Assembly (NCBI RefSeq): GCF_024622045.1
Contig: NZ_JANKBP010000010.1
Strand: one strand, 5' to 3'
DNA length: 64,000 nt
Source of the DNA: Rodentibacter caecimuris
GTDB taxonomy: Bacteria > Pseudomonadota > Gammaproteobacteria > Enterobacterales > Pasteurellaceae
Below are positions 8,443-17,005 of this stretch, in pieces. Position numbers and translations under genes: made by a program. Position 1 is the first letter of the stretch; every line of letters starts with the position of its first letter. The notes under the pieces were generated by a model. The model was given only the letters and a program-made list of their open reading frames with translations, did no database searches and was not told where the DNA came from.

Positions 8443-9090
8443 TTAAGATAAATCTAATCCCATTTGCCAGAAATTAATTTCCATACGTGTCGCCGTGGTA
8501 AAAATGTTCTGAATATGGGTAAGTTGAGTCGGGTTTAATGATTGACAAAGTGATGTCAAAAAATCAGCCGTTTCTGCTGCGGCTTGCTGAAAATCAGCAC
8601 TTGAATAAACATCAATCCAAGACTGATAAGGATTATTCGGCAAGCGTGGATAATGCGTTGTGATATAGTAAGCCGCTTGAGCATAACCAACGGCACAAGG
8701 CGTAATAGCGGCATAAAGCTCCGCCAATCCGCCCGTCATTCCCACATCCAATAAGTAACGCGTATAAGCCACACAAGCCGGGCTTTCCGGCGTGTTTATC
8801 ATCTCTTGTTCACTGATCCCCCACTGCTTGCAATAATTAATATGTAATTGAATTTCTTGGCTAAGAATGTCTAATGTTTTGCGTGGCACCGCCATTTCTG
8901 CAAAGTTTTTTGCTTTAAAAATACCCAATGCAAAAGCGCGGCTGTAATGAAAAAGATAGCGATAATCTTGTTTCAAATAATGTTGAAAACAACGTTTAGC
9001 TAACGTGCCTTGAGCCAGTTGCCGAACAAATTGATGCTCAATATAGTGTTGCCAATGAGGTTGTGCCCGTTCAATAAGTTGAGTGATCAT
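8443..9090 (-). CDS. tenA: TenA-type aminopyrimidine aminohydrolase (thiaminase II)
   Basis: The 215-residue all-helical protein releases HMP from degraded thiamin (aminopyrimidine hydrolysis) in the cytosol. The active-site Cys is in AITPCAVGYA, and the conserved Glu/aromatic C-terminal motif is TRMEINFWQMGL. QDYRYLFHYSRAFA matches the family's substrate-binding helix. AAGGAG lies upstream of the ATG. It is the first intact gene behind the TPP riboswitch and follows the ABC ATPase remnant by 13 bases. In relatives tenA is linked to an HMP-precursor ABC transporter. Confidence 0.93.
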   Translation of the reverse strand: MITQLIERAQPHWQHYIEHQFVRQLAQGTLAKRCFQHYLKQDYRYLFHYSRAFALGIFKAKNFAEMAVPRKTLDILSQEIQLHINYCKQWGISEQEMINTPESPACVAYTRYLLDVGMTGGLAELYAAITPCAVGYAQAAYYITTHYPRLPNNPYQSWIDVYSSADFQQAAAETADFLTSLCQSLNPTQLTHIQNIFTTATRMEINFWQMGLDLS

Positions 9091-9103
9091 TTTGTCTCCT
9101 TAT

Positions 9104-9313
9104 TTAAAGTTCTAGCGTAAACCACGCTATACATAGATTAGGTTCAACATTGATTTGTTCTTGAACCGAACCCTGAATATCAATACTTTCGCTCAAACGT
9201 AACAACGTCGATTCGCCTGATGAACCTAATAATTTTTTAGAAAGAAATAAATTAAGCCGCTCAAATAAGGCTTGAACAGCAAAGTTAAGACTTAAATTCC
9301 GGATATACGCCAT
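9104..9313 (-). pseudogene. Shrunken ABC transporter ATPase (thiZ-like) remnant
   Basis: The 69-codon frame reads as a compressed ABC ATPase N-terminus. It has an IRNLSLNF beta strand, then FERLNLFLS, then LLGSSGESTLLRL. The last is a Walker A motif (GSSGxGKSTLLRL) missing two residues including the catalytic lysine. IQGSV and LCIAWF then resemble the strand and Q-loop approach of HMP-precursor importer ATPases. It therefore cannot bind ATP normally. It sits first behind the TPP riboswitch and directly before tenA, where a thiXYZ-type ABC transporter would be expected. I infer in-frame deletions; the open frame may persist because it couples translation to tenA. GAGAG precedes the ATG. Confidence 0.65.
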
Positions 9314-9401
9314 TGCCGACTCTCAAAATTAATAAGAGATTTGAATAGGCGAGAATGAAAAATTAAGAATGGAATGAAAAATGAAAAGATAATTTGGCAT
9401 A

Positions 9402-9476
9402 TTAGTTTCCTACGTCAGTGCTAACTGTTTCAGGTTCACGGGTATCATCTCAGCCACATCGTGGCACCCCGACTAA
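9402..9476 (-). promoter_or_regulatory. TPP riboswitch (THI element)
   Basis: On the minus strand the conserved pieces occur in order: GGGGTGCC, GGCTGAGATGATACCC, GTGAACCTGA and the closing GACGTAGGAAACT. The terminal P1 helix is TTAGT pairing with ACTAA. This is the thiamin pyrophosphate aptamer. About 90 bases separate it from the first frame (9313) and about 310 from tenA. No terminator with a T-run is obvious between, so the control mode is unclear. It should repress the whole downstream thiamin salvage operon when TPP is plentiful. Confidence 0.95.
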
Positions 9477-9582
9477 AGTGATTAAGAGTCTATACCGCCG
9501 CTGAAGAAAAAACAAGCAAAAGTGCGGTTATTTTTCTCTAAATTTTCATTTAATAGCAAATACAAATTATTCCTATTGAGGC

Positions 9583-9594
9583 AAATAATTATTT
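9583..9594. promoter_or_regulatory. Perfect AT palindrome upstream of the TonB-dependent receptor, candidate Fur site
   Basis: AAATAATTATTT is an exact 12-base palindrome 53 bases before the receptor start, in the promoter region. Fur operators are AT-rich palindromes of this kind and iron regulation would suit a siderophore-type receptor, but the match to the full 19-base consensus is only partial. Confidence 0.25.
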
Positions 9595-9646
9595 TCAGTT
9601 ATACTTACCGCTCTTTTTTATTACATCAATTTTAAGGAAAGCAAAT

Positions 9647-11818
9647 ATGGCGTTTAAACACAGTATTCTTTACACCGCACTTTTTACCGGTGTATCTGTT
9701 TCAGTGTTGGCGGAAACACAAACCGATGTCAGCTCAAGTTCCGAAATGGTATTGGATCAAGTGAATGTCGTCACCGAATTGGAAAAAGCAAAAGCCGCTG
9801 GTGAAAAACAAAAAGAAATTGTTAATCTCAGTTTACTTGGTCTGCAAACTGCATTTACTTCGCCTATTGCGGTTGTTCACTACGATGAAAAAGCCTTTGA
9901 AAATTATCAACAACGTAATCTTTTAGACGGAATTGCTAAAATTGATTCTTCAGTGATGAATTTCGGTGGAGAAACCAACACGTTATCGGGAATTTATGTG
10001 CGAGGATTACAACTGGATGCCCGTCAAATTACGGTTAACGGATTAGCGGGACTTTATTCTACTTATAGCTCCCCAACCGCTGCCGTTAGCTCGGCTCAGT
10101 TAATTAAAGGTGCTTCAACGGCTGTCGCCGGAATGGATCCTGAGGGTGCCGCCGGTTCTTCCTTAAATGTTGAGACCAAACGGGCGACTGATAAAGACAT
10201 TAATCAACTTGGTTTTGCTTGGTACAGCAACAATCGTTTACAGGAAACCTTTGATTTTGGTCGCCGTTTCGGTGCAAATAAAGAATGGGGTATCCGCCTA
10301 AACGGGAAATATCGTGATGGTGATACGGCACGCCGTAATTATGACGAACGAAACAAAGAATTTGCTGTGGGTTTAGACTATCGTGGTGAGAAATTCCGTG
10401 CCGGTATTGATTATATGTACACCAAACGGGCAACACATGGCGGTCGTGCACGTATTCAAGATATTCAGCGCTTAAACTATCGTTTACCAAGCTCCCCAAG
10501 CGGCGATACAAATTTTGTGCCGTATTGGAACGGTCAAACCACTCAAGATCAAACCATTATGGGAACCTTTGAATATGAGCTGCCTTATAGCATGGTGTTA
10601 TCCGGTGGCTTGGGTTATATGGAATCACGTTATTACGGCACATTCGGTCAAGTTCGAATGATGGATGAAACCACCTATACCGAACAATATCGTTTACAAC
10701 AACTAAGAGCGATGGATTACCATATTCGTACAACAAGCGGAAATCTAAAATTACAAGGTGAATTTGAAACCGGTTCGATCAACCACAACTGGAATTTAGC
10801 GTTTGATGCGGTAAGACGCCAACGTGATTTCGATCAGGGGGCGGTTTTAAATCAAAATGTTTATTCCAATATCAACCTTTATCACCCGCAATTTATTACA
10901 TCCCGTCAGCCTAATAGTGCTGTAACGCAGGGCGCAACGAACGAAAAACTAGCGAGTTACAGCCTTGCCTTTGCAGATACCGCTTCATTTATTGATGACA
11001 CAGTTCGTTTAACACTCGGCGGACGTTTCCAGTGGATTAAACAACACGCCCTGCCTTATCCGGCAAAACCAAACCGAGATGTTCGTTATCACGAAAATCG
11101 TTTTAGCCCAATGGTGATGGCAGCCTATGTACCTAATCCAAACTTAACTTTTTATGCCAATTATTTAGAAGATTTGGAACCGGGTGCAACCGATGAGGAT
11201 ACCGGCGTTATGGCAAAACCGGTTGTTAGCCGACAAATCGAATTAGGGGTGCGCAAAAACTGGAAAGATCTTGCGACCACAACCTTAAGCATTTACCAAT
11301 TATCACGCCCCGGTGTTCATGCTAAAACCGGACAGGAACAAGGCAAAGAACGTAACCGTGGCATTGAATTAAATATCTACGGAAATCTGCTAAATAGTAC
11401 ATTACGCCCAAGTTTAGGTATCACTTACAATCAAGGAAAATTAATTGATTACCCAAGTTTTGCCGGCCCGATTATCAACGGCTCACAAGTTGCCAGCCCT
11501 CGTTGGATTGCTAAAGCCGCCGTTGAATGGGATACCCCGTTTATCAGAAATTTAACACTCAATGCGGCAATTCAATACTATGGAAAATCCTATCAAGATT
11601 ATTCTGAAAAATTTGCCTTTCCATCTTATACAACGGTTGATGCAGGTGCCAAATATGTGGCGAAATTAAGTGAGCAACAAAGCCTAACATTCCGTGTTGG
11701 AGTAGAAAATTTATTTAATAAATCATACTGGCAGGTTCAGCGCGGCCGTTATGATCGCAGCTTTGCCGTGTTAGGTATGCCTCGCACTTATTGGGCTAAC
11801 GTAGAATATTCCTTCTAA
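9647..11818 (+). CDS. TonB-dependent siderophore-type receptor
   Basis: This 723-residue outer-membrane receptor has a signal peptide ending near VLAET and a TonB-box-like segment MVLDQVNVV. A plug domain follows (for example GIYVRGLQLDARQITVNG), then a 22-strand barrel ending in the aromatic residue of VEYSF. The ARQITVNGLAG plug motif and ELGVRKNWKDL barrel motif fit ferric-siderophore receptors. Uptake is energised by TonB-ExbBD. AAGGAAAGC precedes the ATG. The next gene is a YddA-like ABC protein; in E. coli yddA stands next to the receptor gene yddB, so the pairing may be functional. The ligand cannot be deduced. Confidence 0.92.
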   Translation: MAFKHSILYTALFTGVSVSVLAETQTDVSSSSEMVLDQVNVVTELEKAKAAGEKQKEIVNLSLLGLQTAFTSPIAVVHYDEKAFENYQQRNLLDGIAKIDSSVMNFGGETNTLSGIYVRGLQLDARQITVNGLAGLYSTYSSPTAAVSSAQLIKGASTAVAGMDPEGAAGSSLNVETKRATDKDINQLGFAWYSNNRLQETFDFGRRFGANKEWGIRLNGKYRDGDTARRNYDERNKEFAVGLDYRGEKFRAGIDYMYTKRATHGGRARIQDIQRLNYRLPSSPSGDTNFVPYWNGQTTQDQTIMGTFEYELPYSMVLSGGLGYMESRYYGTFGQVRMMDETTYTEQYRLQQLRAMDYHIRTTSGNLKLQGEFETGSINHNWNLAFDAVRRQRDFDQGAVLNQNVYSNINLYHPQFITSRQPNSAVTQGATNEKLASYSLAFADTASFIDDTVRLTLGGRFQWIKQHALPYPAKPNRDVRYHENRFSPMVMAAYVPNPNLTFYANYLEDLEPGATDEDTGVMAKPVVSRQIELGVRKNWKDLATTTLSIYQLSRPGVHAKTGQEQGKERNRGIELNIYGNLLNSTLRPSLGITYNQGKLIDYPSFAGPIINGSQVASPRWIAKAAVEWDTPFIRNLTLNAAIQYYGKSYQDYSEKFAFPSYTTVDAGAKYVAKLSEQQSLTFRVGVENLFNKSYWQVQRGRYDRSFAVLGMPRTYWANVEYSF

Positions 11819-11834
11819 TTCATTGAGTCTTATC

Positions 11835-11860
11835 AGGGCGAAACACTCTCGCCCTTTTTT
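11835..11860 (+). terminator. Hairpin terminator after the receptor gene
   Basis: AGGGCGA pairs with TCGCCCT over a seven-base loop and is followed by six T's. It separates the receptor from the ABC gene, which starts 16 bases later, so read-through would be partial. Confidence 0.8.
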
Positions 11861-11875
11861 CATTGATAAACATTT

Positions 11876-13636
11876 ATGAACTGGCAAACCGAACTCAATA
11901 ATAGTTTAAACTGGATTTTGACCGCACTTTTTTGGGTGATAATCTGCTTTATCCTTACAATTACGGCATTAAAACAAACAACTTTCGGCAAAAAATTTTG
12001 GCGAATTGCCTCGCCGTCCATTACCAAGCAAAACCGGATTAAACTTATCGCCATATTGCTATTGCTTTTCCTAATGATTTTACTTGAAGTGCGGTTTAGC
12101 GTGCTGAATTCATTCTTTTACAATGGCTTATACAGCTCAATGCAAGAATTGGCGTCGGATAAATTCTGGTTCTTTGCCAAACTTAATGCACTTTTGGCAC
12201 TCATACAGGTGCTTCACGCCATTGTCGATTATTTTCTTCGCCAAGTATTTGAAATCCGCTGGTTAGAAAGCCTTAATGCTATTTTGGTGAAACGCTGGCT
12301 GGAAAATAAAAAATATTACCGTCTCAAATATGAGCAAGATCTGCCCGACAATATCGATCAACGTATTGAACAAGATGCCCGTGAATTTATCGGCAGTACC
12401 GTACAAATTGTGCGGGGTATGATTAACTCCGTGCTGACGACCATTGAATTCACCATTATTCTCTGGTCGCTTTCCGGTGTTCTCAGTCTATTCGGTTTAC
12501 CGATTGAAAAAGGTGTGGTGTTTTTTATTTATGCGTTCATTATTTTTGCCACATTGATGTCTGTTTGGATCGGACATCCGCTCATCAAACTTAATTTTAA
12601 TAAAGAAAAACTCAACGGCGATTATCGTTATTCGTTAATTCGGGTGCGTGATAATGCGGAAAGTATTGCCTTTTATCATGGTGAACCGAAAGAGCAAATT
12701 TTACTGAAAAATAAATTTTCGCAAATCATTGGCAACCGTTGGGCGATTGTATTAAAAATGCTTGGTTTGGACGGTTTTAACAACGGTGTTACTCGTTTTG
12801 CCAAACTATTACCATTAATGCTACAAGCCCCCCGCTTTTTTAGCGGACAAATCAAACTGGGCGATATGCACCAAACCGTGCAAGCATTTAATCGATTAAT
12901 GACCGCACTTTCTTTCTTCCGCTTATTTTATGAAGAATTTACCTTATATCAGGCACGTCTTAACCGTCTTTATGGTTTTATAACCAAATTAGATGAATTG
13001 GATAAGTCGGGAATCTCCCAACCTTATACCTGCTCCAATCGAGTGGCATTAAAAGATTTTGGTGTAAAAGATGAACAAGGACGCATTTTATTAAATAACA
13101 TAAATGTGGAACTTGAAAATGGTGATGCACTACTCATTCAAGGGGCGTCAGGTACAGGTAAAACCACCTTACTCAAAGCCATTGCCGGCATCTATCCTTT
13201 TGAAATTATCGGTATTGCAGAACACCCCTGTATGGGAAGTTTATTTTTACCGCAACGCCCTTATATGCCACAAGGAACGCTGCGTGAAGCTATTTGTTAT
13301 CCGGACATTAATCCTCATCACCCGGGCTTAATCAACATAATGCGCGATTGTTGCTTGGAAAAATATCTCCACGCACTTGATATAGAAAACGACTGGCAGG
13401 CTATTTTATCGCCCGGTGAATTACAACGGGTCGCCTTCATTCGTATTTTGCTCACCAAACCTGATGTGGTTTTCTTGGATGAAACGACTTCCGCACTTGA
13501 TGAAGCCACCGAATATCAGCTTTATAAAATCATTAAAGAACGTTTACCGAATATGATTATTCTCAGTATCGGACATCGCAGCACACTCCATCAATTCCAC
13601 AATAAACAATTGAAATTGGAAGTCTGTATTGTGTAG
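11876..13636 (+). CDS. YddA-type ABC transporter, fused membrane and ATPase domains
   Basis: The 586-residue protein has an N-terminal SbmA/BacA-like transmembrane domain (about residues 1-350; note FSVLNSFFYNGLYSSMQ and FEIRWLESLN). An ABC ATPase follows, with Walker A GASGTGKTTLL, signature LSPGELQRVAFIR and Walker B VVFLDETTSALDE. This is the ABC-D-like half-transporter family of E. coli YddA. It probably works as an inner-membrane homodimer. The substrate is unknown; linkage to a TonB-dependent receptor suggests peptide or metal-chelate traffic. A USS (ACCGCACTT) is embedded in the first helix codons. An uptake-sequence hairpin follows the stop. Confidence 0.9.
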   Translation: MNWQTELNNSLNWILTALFWVIICFILTITALKQTTFGKKFWRIASPSITKQNRIKLIAILLLLFLMILLEVRFSVLNSFFYNGLYSSMQELASDKFWFFAKLNALLALIQVLHAIVDYFLRQVFEIRWLESLNAILVKRWLENKKYYRLKYEQDLPDNIDQRIEQDAREFIGSTVQIVRGMINSVLTTIEFTIILWSLSGVLSLFGLPIEKGVVFFIYAFIIFATLMSVWIGHPLIKLNFNKEKLNGDYRYSLIRVRDNAESIAFYHGEPKEQILLKNKFSQIIGNRWAIVLKMLGLDGFNNGVTRFAKLLPLMLQAPRFFSGQIKLGDMHQTVQAFNRLMTALSFFRLFYEEFTLYQARLNRLYGFITKLDELDKSGISQPYTCSNRVALKDFGVKDEQGRILLNNINVELENGDALLIQGASGTGKTTLLKAIAGIYPFEIIGIAEHPCMGSLFLPQRPYMPQGTLREAICYPDINPHHPGLINIMRDCCLEKYLHALDIENDWQAILSPGELQRVAFIRILLTKPDVVFLDETTSALDEATEYQLYKIIKERLPNMIILSIGHRSTLHQFHNKQLKLEVCIV

Positions 13637-13639
13637 ATA

Positions 13640-13667
13640 AAAGTGCGGTTAAAATTAACCGCACTTT
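13640..13667 (+). terminator. Uptake-sequence hairpin terminator
   Basis: AAAGTGCGGTTAA pairs exactly with TTAACCGCACTTT over a two-base spacer, four bases after the preceding stop codon. Confidence 0.8.
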
Positions 13668-13909
13668 CAGTATTATGTAGAAAATGATAGAACCGGTATT
13701 TTAATATGATTATAGGGACACACGGATTATTATATCCAATATCAATAACTTTAATGGCTTATAAACAAAGGGCATACTCAGTACGCCTTATATTTTGTAT
13801 AAATTTTCTATTTTGTGTATTTGCCACATAATACCGAGAAACCAATAGAATATTATCAAACTCTTATTAATTGATGATTCTTTTATATCTTCAATAAATT
13901 TCATTGATT
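13668..13909. other. AT-rich spacer with a doubtful 38-codon minus frame
   Basis: No clear gene. On the minus strand an ATG at 13904 opens a frame starting MKFIEDIKESSINKS and ending near 13793. It begins just after the DMT permease stop, but no ribosome binding site supports it. It may be a remnant or chance. Confidence 0.3.
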
Positions 13910-14806
13910 CTATTGCTGCTTTTTTCTCAATGAAAAAACACATCCCACAATAACTATCGCGGCACCAAAACCTTGATAAACCGAAATGGTTTCCCCCAAG
14001 GTGACATAACTAATTAAAGCCGTAGATAAAGGTACGGTTAATTGAATAATGTTAAAAACAACAATACCTTGCTTTTGAACGATATAAAATGCCAACAACA
14101 TTCCCGTTAGCATTCCATACATTCCTGCAAAAATTAACCCTATTAATAAACCGAAACTCACATCCTGCAACTGATAAATAACGCTGCTATTTTTAGCTAA
14201 AATCAGATAAAAAATACCGGATAACGTAGCGGTAAAAGCACTGATAACGACTGCATTTAATTTTTTTGAAATCTTTTTAACAACAAGATTTTGGATAGAT
14301 TGAATAAATATGGCGGTGCCTAAAAAAAGTGAACCCGTTATAAAATCGTTACCGCCACTCGAGTTATTCCCCTCAATGACAAATAGCAAAGAGCCAATGA
14401 TCGCCAACACACTCCCCACATAAAAACTCTTCTGTTTTACCTTTTCCCTTTCATCGCGAAAGAAAATTGCCGCCATAATAACGGCTAAAGGCATGGATAT
14501 AATACCAAAAACGCTCCCCGCTAAAGCCGAAGTATATTTAAGACCATTAATAAAAAAATACATATTGGCCGTCATAAAAACAGCCAACAAAAGAAGATAA
14601 AAAATGATTGCCGGTTCTCTTAACAACTTAACTAACTCATTCCTATATTTTAAGACACAAATAAAAACAAATAATAAACCACCAGAGATAAATCGAACCG
14701 CATTATTATTTAGTGTTTCAAAATGAATACTCATATAACGCATAATAGGAAAGCCAAAACCCATTAATAAAACATAAGAAAATCTTATTAGAAAATCATT
14801 ACTCAT
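13910..14806 (-). CDS. EamA/DMT superfamily permease
   Basis: The 298-residue inner-membrane protein has about ten hydrophobic helices arranged as two EamA repeats. Repeat one has FGFPIMRYMSIHF near the N-terminus; repeat two ends TLGETISVYQGFGAAIVIVGC, the typical last-helix motif. Such permeases export small metabolites or amino acids; the substrate is not evident. The gene is more AT-rich than its flanks and isolated between spacers of about 240 and 326 bases, so it may be an acquired gene. The basic end RKKQQ is cytoplasmic. Confidence 0.85.
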   Translation of the reverse strand: MSNDFLIRFSYVLLMGFGFPIMRYMSIHFETLNNNAVRFISGGLLFVFICVLKYRNELVKLLREPAIIFYLLLLAVFMTANMYFFINGLKYTSALAGSVFGIISMPLAVIMAAIFFRDEREKVKQKSFYVGSVLAIIGSLLFVIEGNNSSGGNDFITGSLFLGTAIFIQSIQNLVVKKISKKLNAVVISAFTATLSGIFYLILAKNSSVIYQLQDVSFGLLIGLIFAGMYGMLTGMLLAFYIVQKQGIVVFNIIQLTVPLSTALISYVTLGETISVYQGFGAAIVIVGCVFSLRKKQQ

Positions 14807-15132
14807 AGGAAAAATTAATATAAAGGTAAGTAATATTGATGATTATAAGATATTTTGATGTTTTACCAATAAAAAAATGTAGATATGGTGTAGAAATACA
14901 ACAACGCATAAGAAGGAAAATTCAATCATATCCTCAAGTAAGTAAAATTAGCTTAGCTAATAATCGAGATTCAAGGGTTCGGTGGAATTGATTGTTAGAA
15001 TCTGCAATTCAATCAATTTTCGGTCTTAATTATTTCATAATAAGAAAAAGTCTATTTCCAAATACACACTAGCTTTAAGATTTAATTTCATTATAATGCG
15101 AAGCCTTTTTAATAGAATATGAAGGATTTTCA
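14807..15132. other. Spacer between divergent genes, with an inverted repeat
   Basis: This 326-base stretch must hold the promoters of the DMT permease (leftward) and the SnoaL-like gene (rightward). AATTGATTG at about 14988 is matched by CAATCAATT some 25 bases on, giving a 9-bp stem. Near 15090 TATAATG is a plausible -10 element for the rightward gene. No gene seen. Confidence 0.4.
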
Positions 15133-15573
15133 ATGAAAAAAGCGCTTTTCACTACCGCACTTTTTGTATTTTCAACAAGCTTATTTGCTTCAACACCAGA
15201 ACAAAACAAAGCCGCTGCGCTTGATTTCTATGAAATGGTGTTTAATCAACATAAGTTACAAGAAGCCAGTGACAAATATATCGGTAAAGAATACTTGCAA
15301 CACAATCCAACCGTAGCGGACGGTAAACAAGCCTTTATTGACGCGTTTACGCCGTTCTTAAAAGCCCATCCAAAATCAAAAGCAACCGTAAAACGTGTAT
15401 TAGCTGATGGCGATTTGGTTGCCCTACATGTTCATAGTCAGTTAAATGATGAAGATCGTGGTGAGGCGGTTGTGGATATTTTCCGTTTTGATAAAGACGG
15501 CAAAATTGTGGAACACTGGGATGTGATTCAAACCGTACCGGAAAAAACAGAGAGCGGGCGGAGTATGTTCTAA
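15133..15573 (+). CDS. Secreted SnoaL-like (NTF2-fold) protein
   Basis: This 146-residue protein has a clear signal peptide (MKKALFTTALFVFSTSLFA) and a SnoaL-like domain. Family landmarks are the N-terminal helix AALDFYEMVFNQH, YLQHNP, and the C-terminal strand IVEHWDVIQTVPE. The fold forms a cone-shaped pocket; soluble relatives isomerise or cyclise small substrates or simply bind ligands. The enzyme activity is unknown, and the location is probably periplasmic. The uptake sequence ACCGCACTT is inside the signal-peptide codons (TAL). AAGGA precedes the start at a normal distance. A hairpin terminator follows. Confidence 0.85.
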   Translation: MKKALFTTALFVFSTSLFASTPEQNKAAALDFYEMVFNQHKLQEASDKYIGKEYLQHNPTVADGKQAFIDAFTPFLKAHPKSKATVKRVLADGDLVALHVHSQLNDEDRGEAVVDIFRFDKDGKIVEHWDVIQTVPEKTESGRSMF

Positions 15574-15575
15574 AG

Positions 15576-15606
15576 AAAAATGCGTGTCTCCAACACGCAT
15601 TTTTTA
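15576..15606. terminator. Hairpin terminator shared by convergent genes
   Basis: AAAAATGCGTGT pairs with ACACGCATTTTT; the T-run ends at the rarA stop codon (15604-15606). It serves the rightward SnoaL gene and probably rarA as well. Confidence 0.85.
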
Positions 15607-16944
15607 TTTGTACCGTTTTTTAACCGCACGTTTATCTTGCTCACGCAATCGTTCCAGTTTTTCTTTGATCTGAATTTCCATTCCACGATTTGTCGGAAAG
15701 TAATATTGTGTCTCTTTGAGTTCCTCAGGGAAATAATTTTCACCGGCAGCGTAAGCATTTGGTTCATCATGGGCATAACGATATTCCGCACCAAACTCCA
15801 ACTCTTTCATTAGGTTGGTCGGTGCATTGCGTAAATGATGCGGTACATCATAATCCGGTAAGTTTTTGGCTTGCTCTTTTGCCGTGTTAAAAGCGGTATA
15901 AACCGCATTGCTTTTCGGGGCAACGGCAAGATAAATGATCGCTTGCGCTATGGCACGTTCCCCTTCATAAGCCCCTACACGGGTAAAACAGTCCCAAGCA
16001 GCAAGCGCCACTTGCATTGCTCGAGGATCGGCATTCCCCACATCTTCCGAAGCAATTGCTAAAAGCCGTCTTGCGACATAAAGAGGATCACCGCCCGCCG
16101 TTAAAATTCGCGCATACCAATATAATGCCGCATCCGGTGCGGAACCTCGAACAGACTTATGCAATGCTGAAATAAGATCATAAAAACGATCCCCCTGTTT
16201 ATCAAAACGGGCTTGACGCTCTCCCAGTACCGCTTTTAACAAAGTGCGGTTAATTTTTTTGCCGTTTTCCGTTTCATCAGCCATATCGACCATCAATTCA
16301 AGGCAATTCAAGGCGAGGCGGGCATCACCATTAGCATATTCGGCAAGCGTCCGTAATAAATTCTCTTCTAAAATTAACCGCTCTTTTGCTAATCCACGCG
16401 CCGAATCTTGTAACGCTTGCTGAAGCACGGATTCTATTTCATCAACAGTTAAAGATTTCAACACATATACCCTCGCACGCGAAAGCAATGCGTTATTTAA
16501 TTCAAAAGAGGGATTCTCTGTTGTCGCACCGATAAAAATAATGGTGCCGTCTTCAATATGAGGAAGAAAAGCATCCTGCTGACTTTTGTTGAAACGATGA
16601 ACTTCATCTACAAATAAAATTGTTTTTCGAGCGGCAAGACGATTTTGTTTTGCACGCTCAATGGCTTCACGAATTTCTTTTATCCCACCGGTAACCGCTG
16701 AAATACGTTCCACATCTGCGTTAATTTGATTTGCAATAATTTCTGCCAATGTGGTTTTGCCGGTTCCGGGAGGGCCCCAAAAAACCATAGAATGGATATG
16801 CCCCGCTTGAATCGCTTTACGTAACGGTTTACCTTCACCGATAAGATGCGATTGACCAAAATATTGATCGAGATTCGTCGGGCGCATTCTAGCGGCAAGC
16901 GGACGAAAATCATTTTCCGAAAAATCAAAACCAAGATTAGCCAT
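15604..16944 (-). CDS. rarA: Replication-associated recombination protein A (AAA+ ATPase)
   Basis: This 446-residue protein is a member of the RarA/MgsA/WRNIP1 family. It has PLAARMRPTNLDQYFGQSHL at the N-terminus, Walker A GPPGTGKTTLAE, Walker B FVDEVHRFNKSQQDAFLP, sensor GATTENPSFELN and the C-terminal tetramerisation region. It acts on stalled forks and single-strand gaps, interacting with SSB. It is the last gene of a leftward run lrp-ftsK-lolA-rarA, the order known from other gammaproteobacteria. A gap of 61 bases separates it from lolA. Confidence 0.96.
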   Translation of the reverse strand: MANLGFDFSENDFRPLAARMRPTNLDQYFGQSHLIGEGKPLRKAIQAGHIHSMVFWGPPGTGKTTLAEIIANQINADVERISAVTGGIKEIREAIERAKQNRLAARKTILFVDEVHRFNKSQQDAFLPHIEDGTIIFIGATTENPSFELNNALLSRARVYVLKSLTVDEIESVLQQALQDSARGLAKERLILEENLLRTLAEYANGDARLALNCLELMVDMADETENGKKINRTLLKAVLGERQARFDKQGDRFYDLISALHKSVRGSAPDAALYWYARILTAGGDPLYVARRLLAIASEDVGNADPRAMQVALAAWDCFTRVGAYEGERAIAQAIIYLAVAPKSNAVYTAFNTAKEQAKNLPDYDVPHHLRNAPTNLMKELEFGAEYRYAHDEPNAYAAGENYFPEELKETQYYFPTNRGMEIQIKEKLERLREQDKRAVKKRYK

Positions 16945-17005
16945 AACAGGATTCCATTGGAGAATTTAAAACAACATTGAGGGCGTAATCAATACGCCCC
17001 GAGCA

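Noticed and set aside
13793..13904. 38-codon minus frame after the DMT permease
   Set aside because: Composition is plausible but there is no ribosome site or recognisable family; kept only as a note in the spacer entry.
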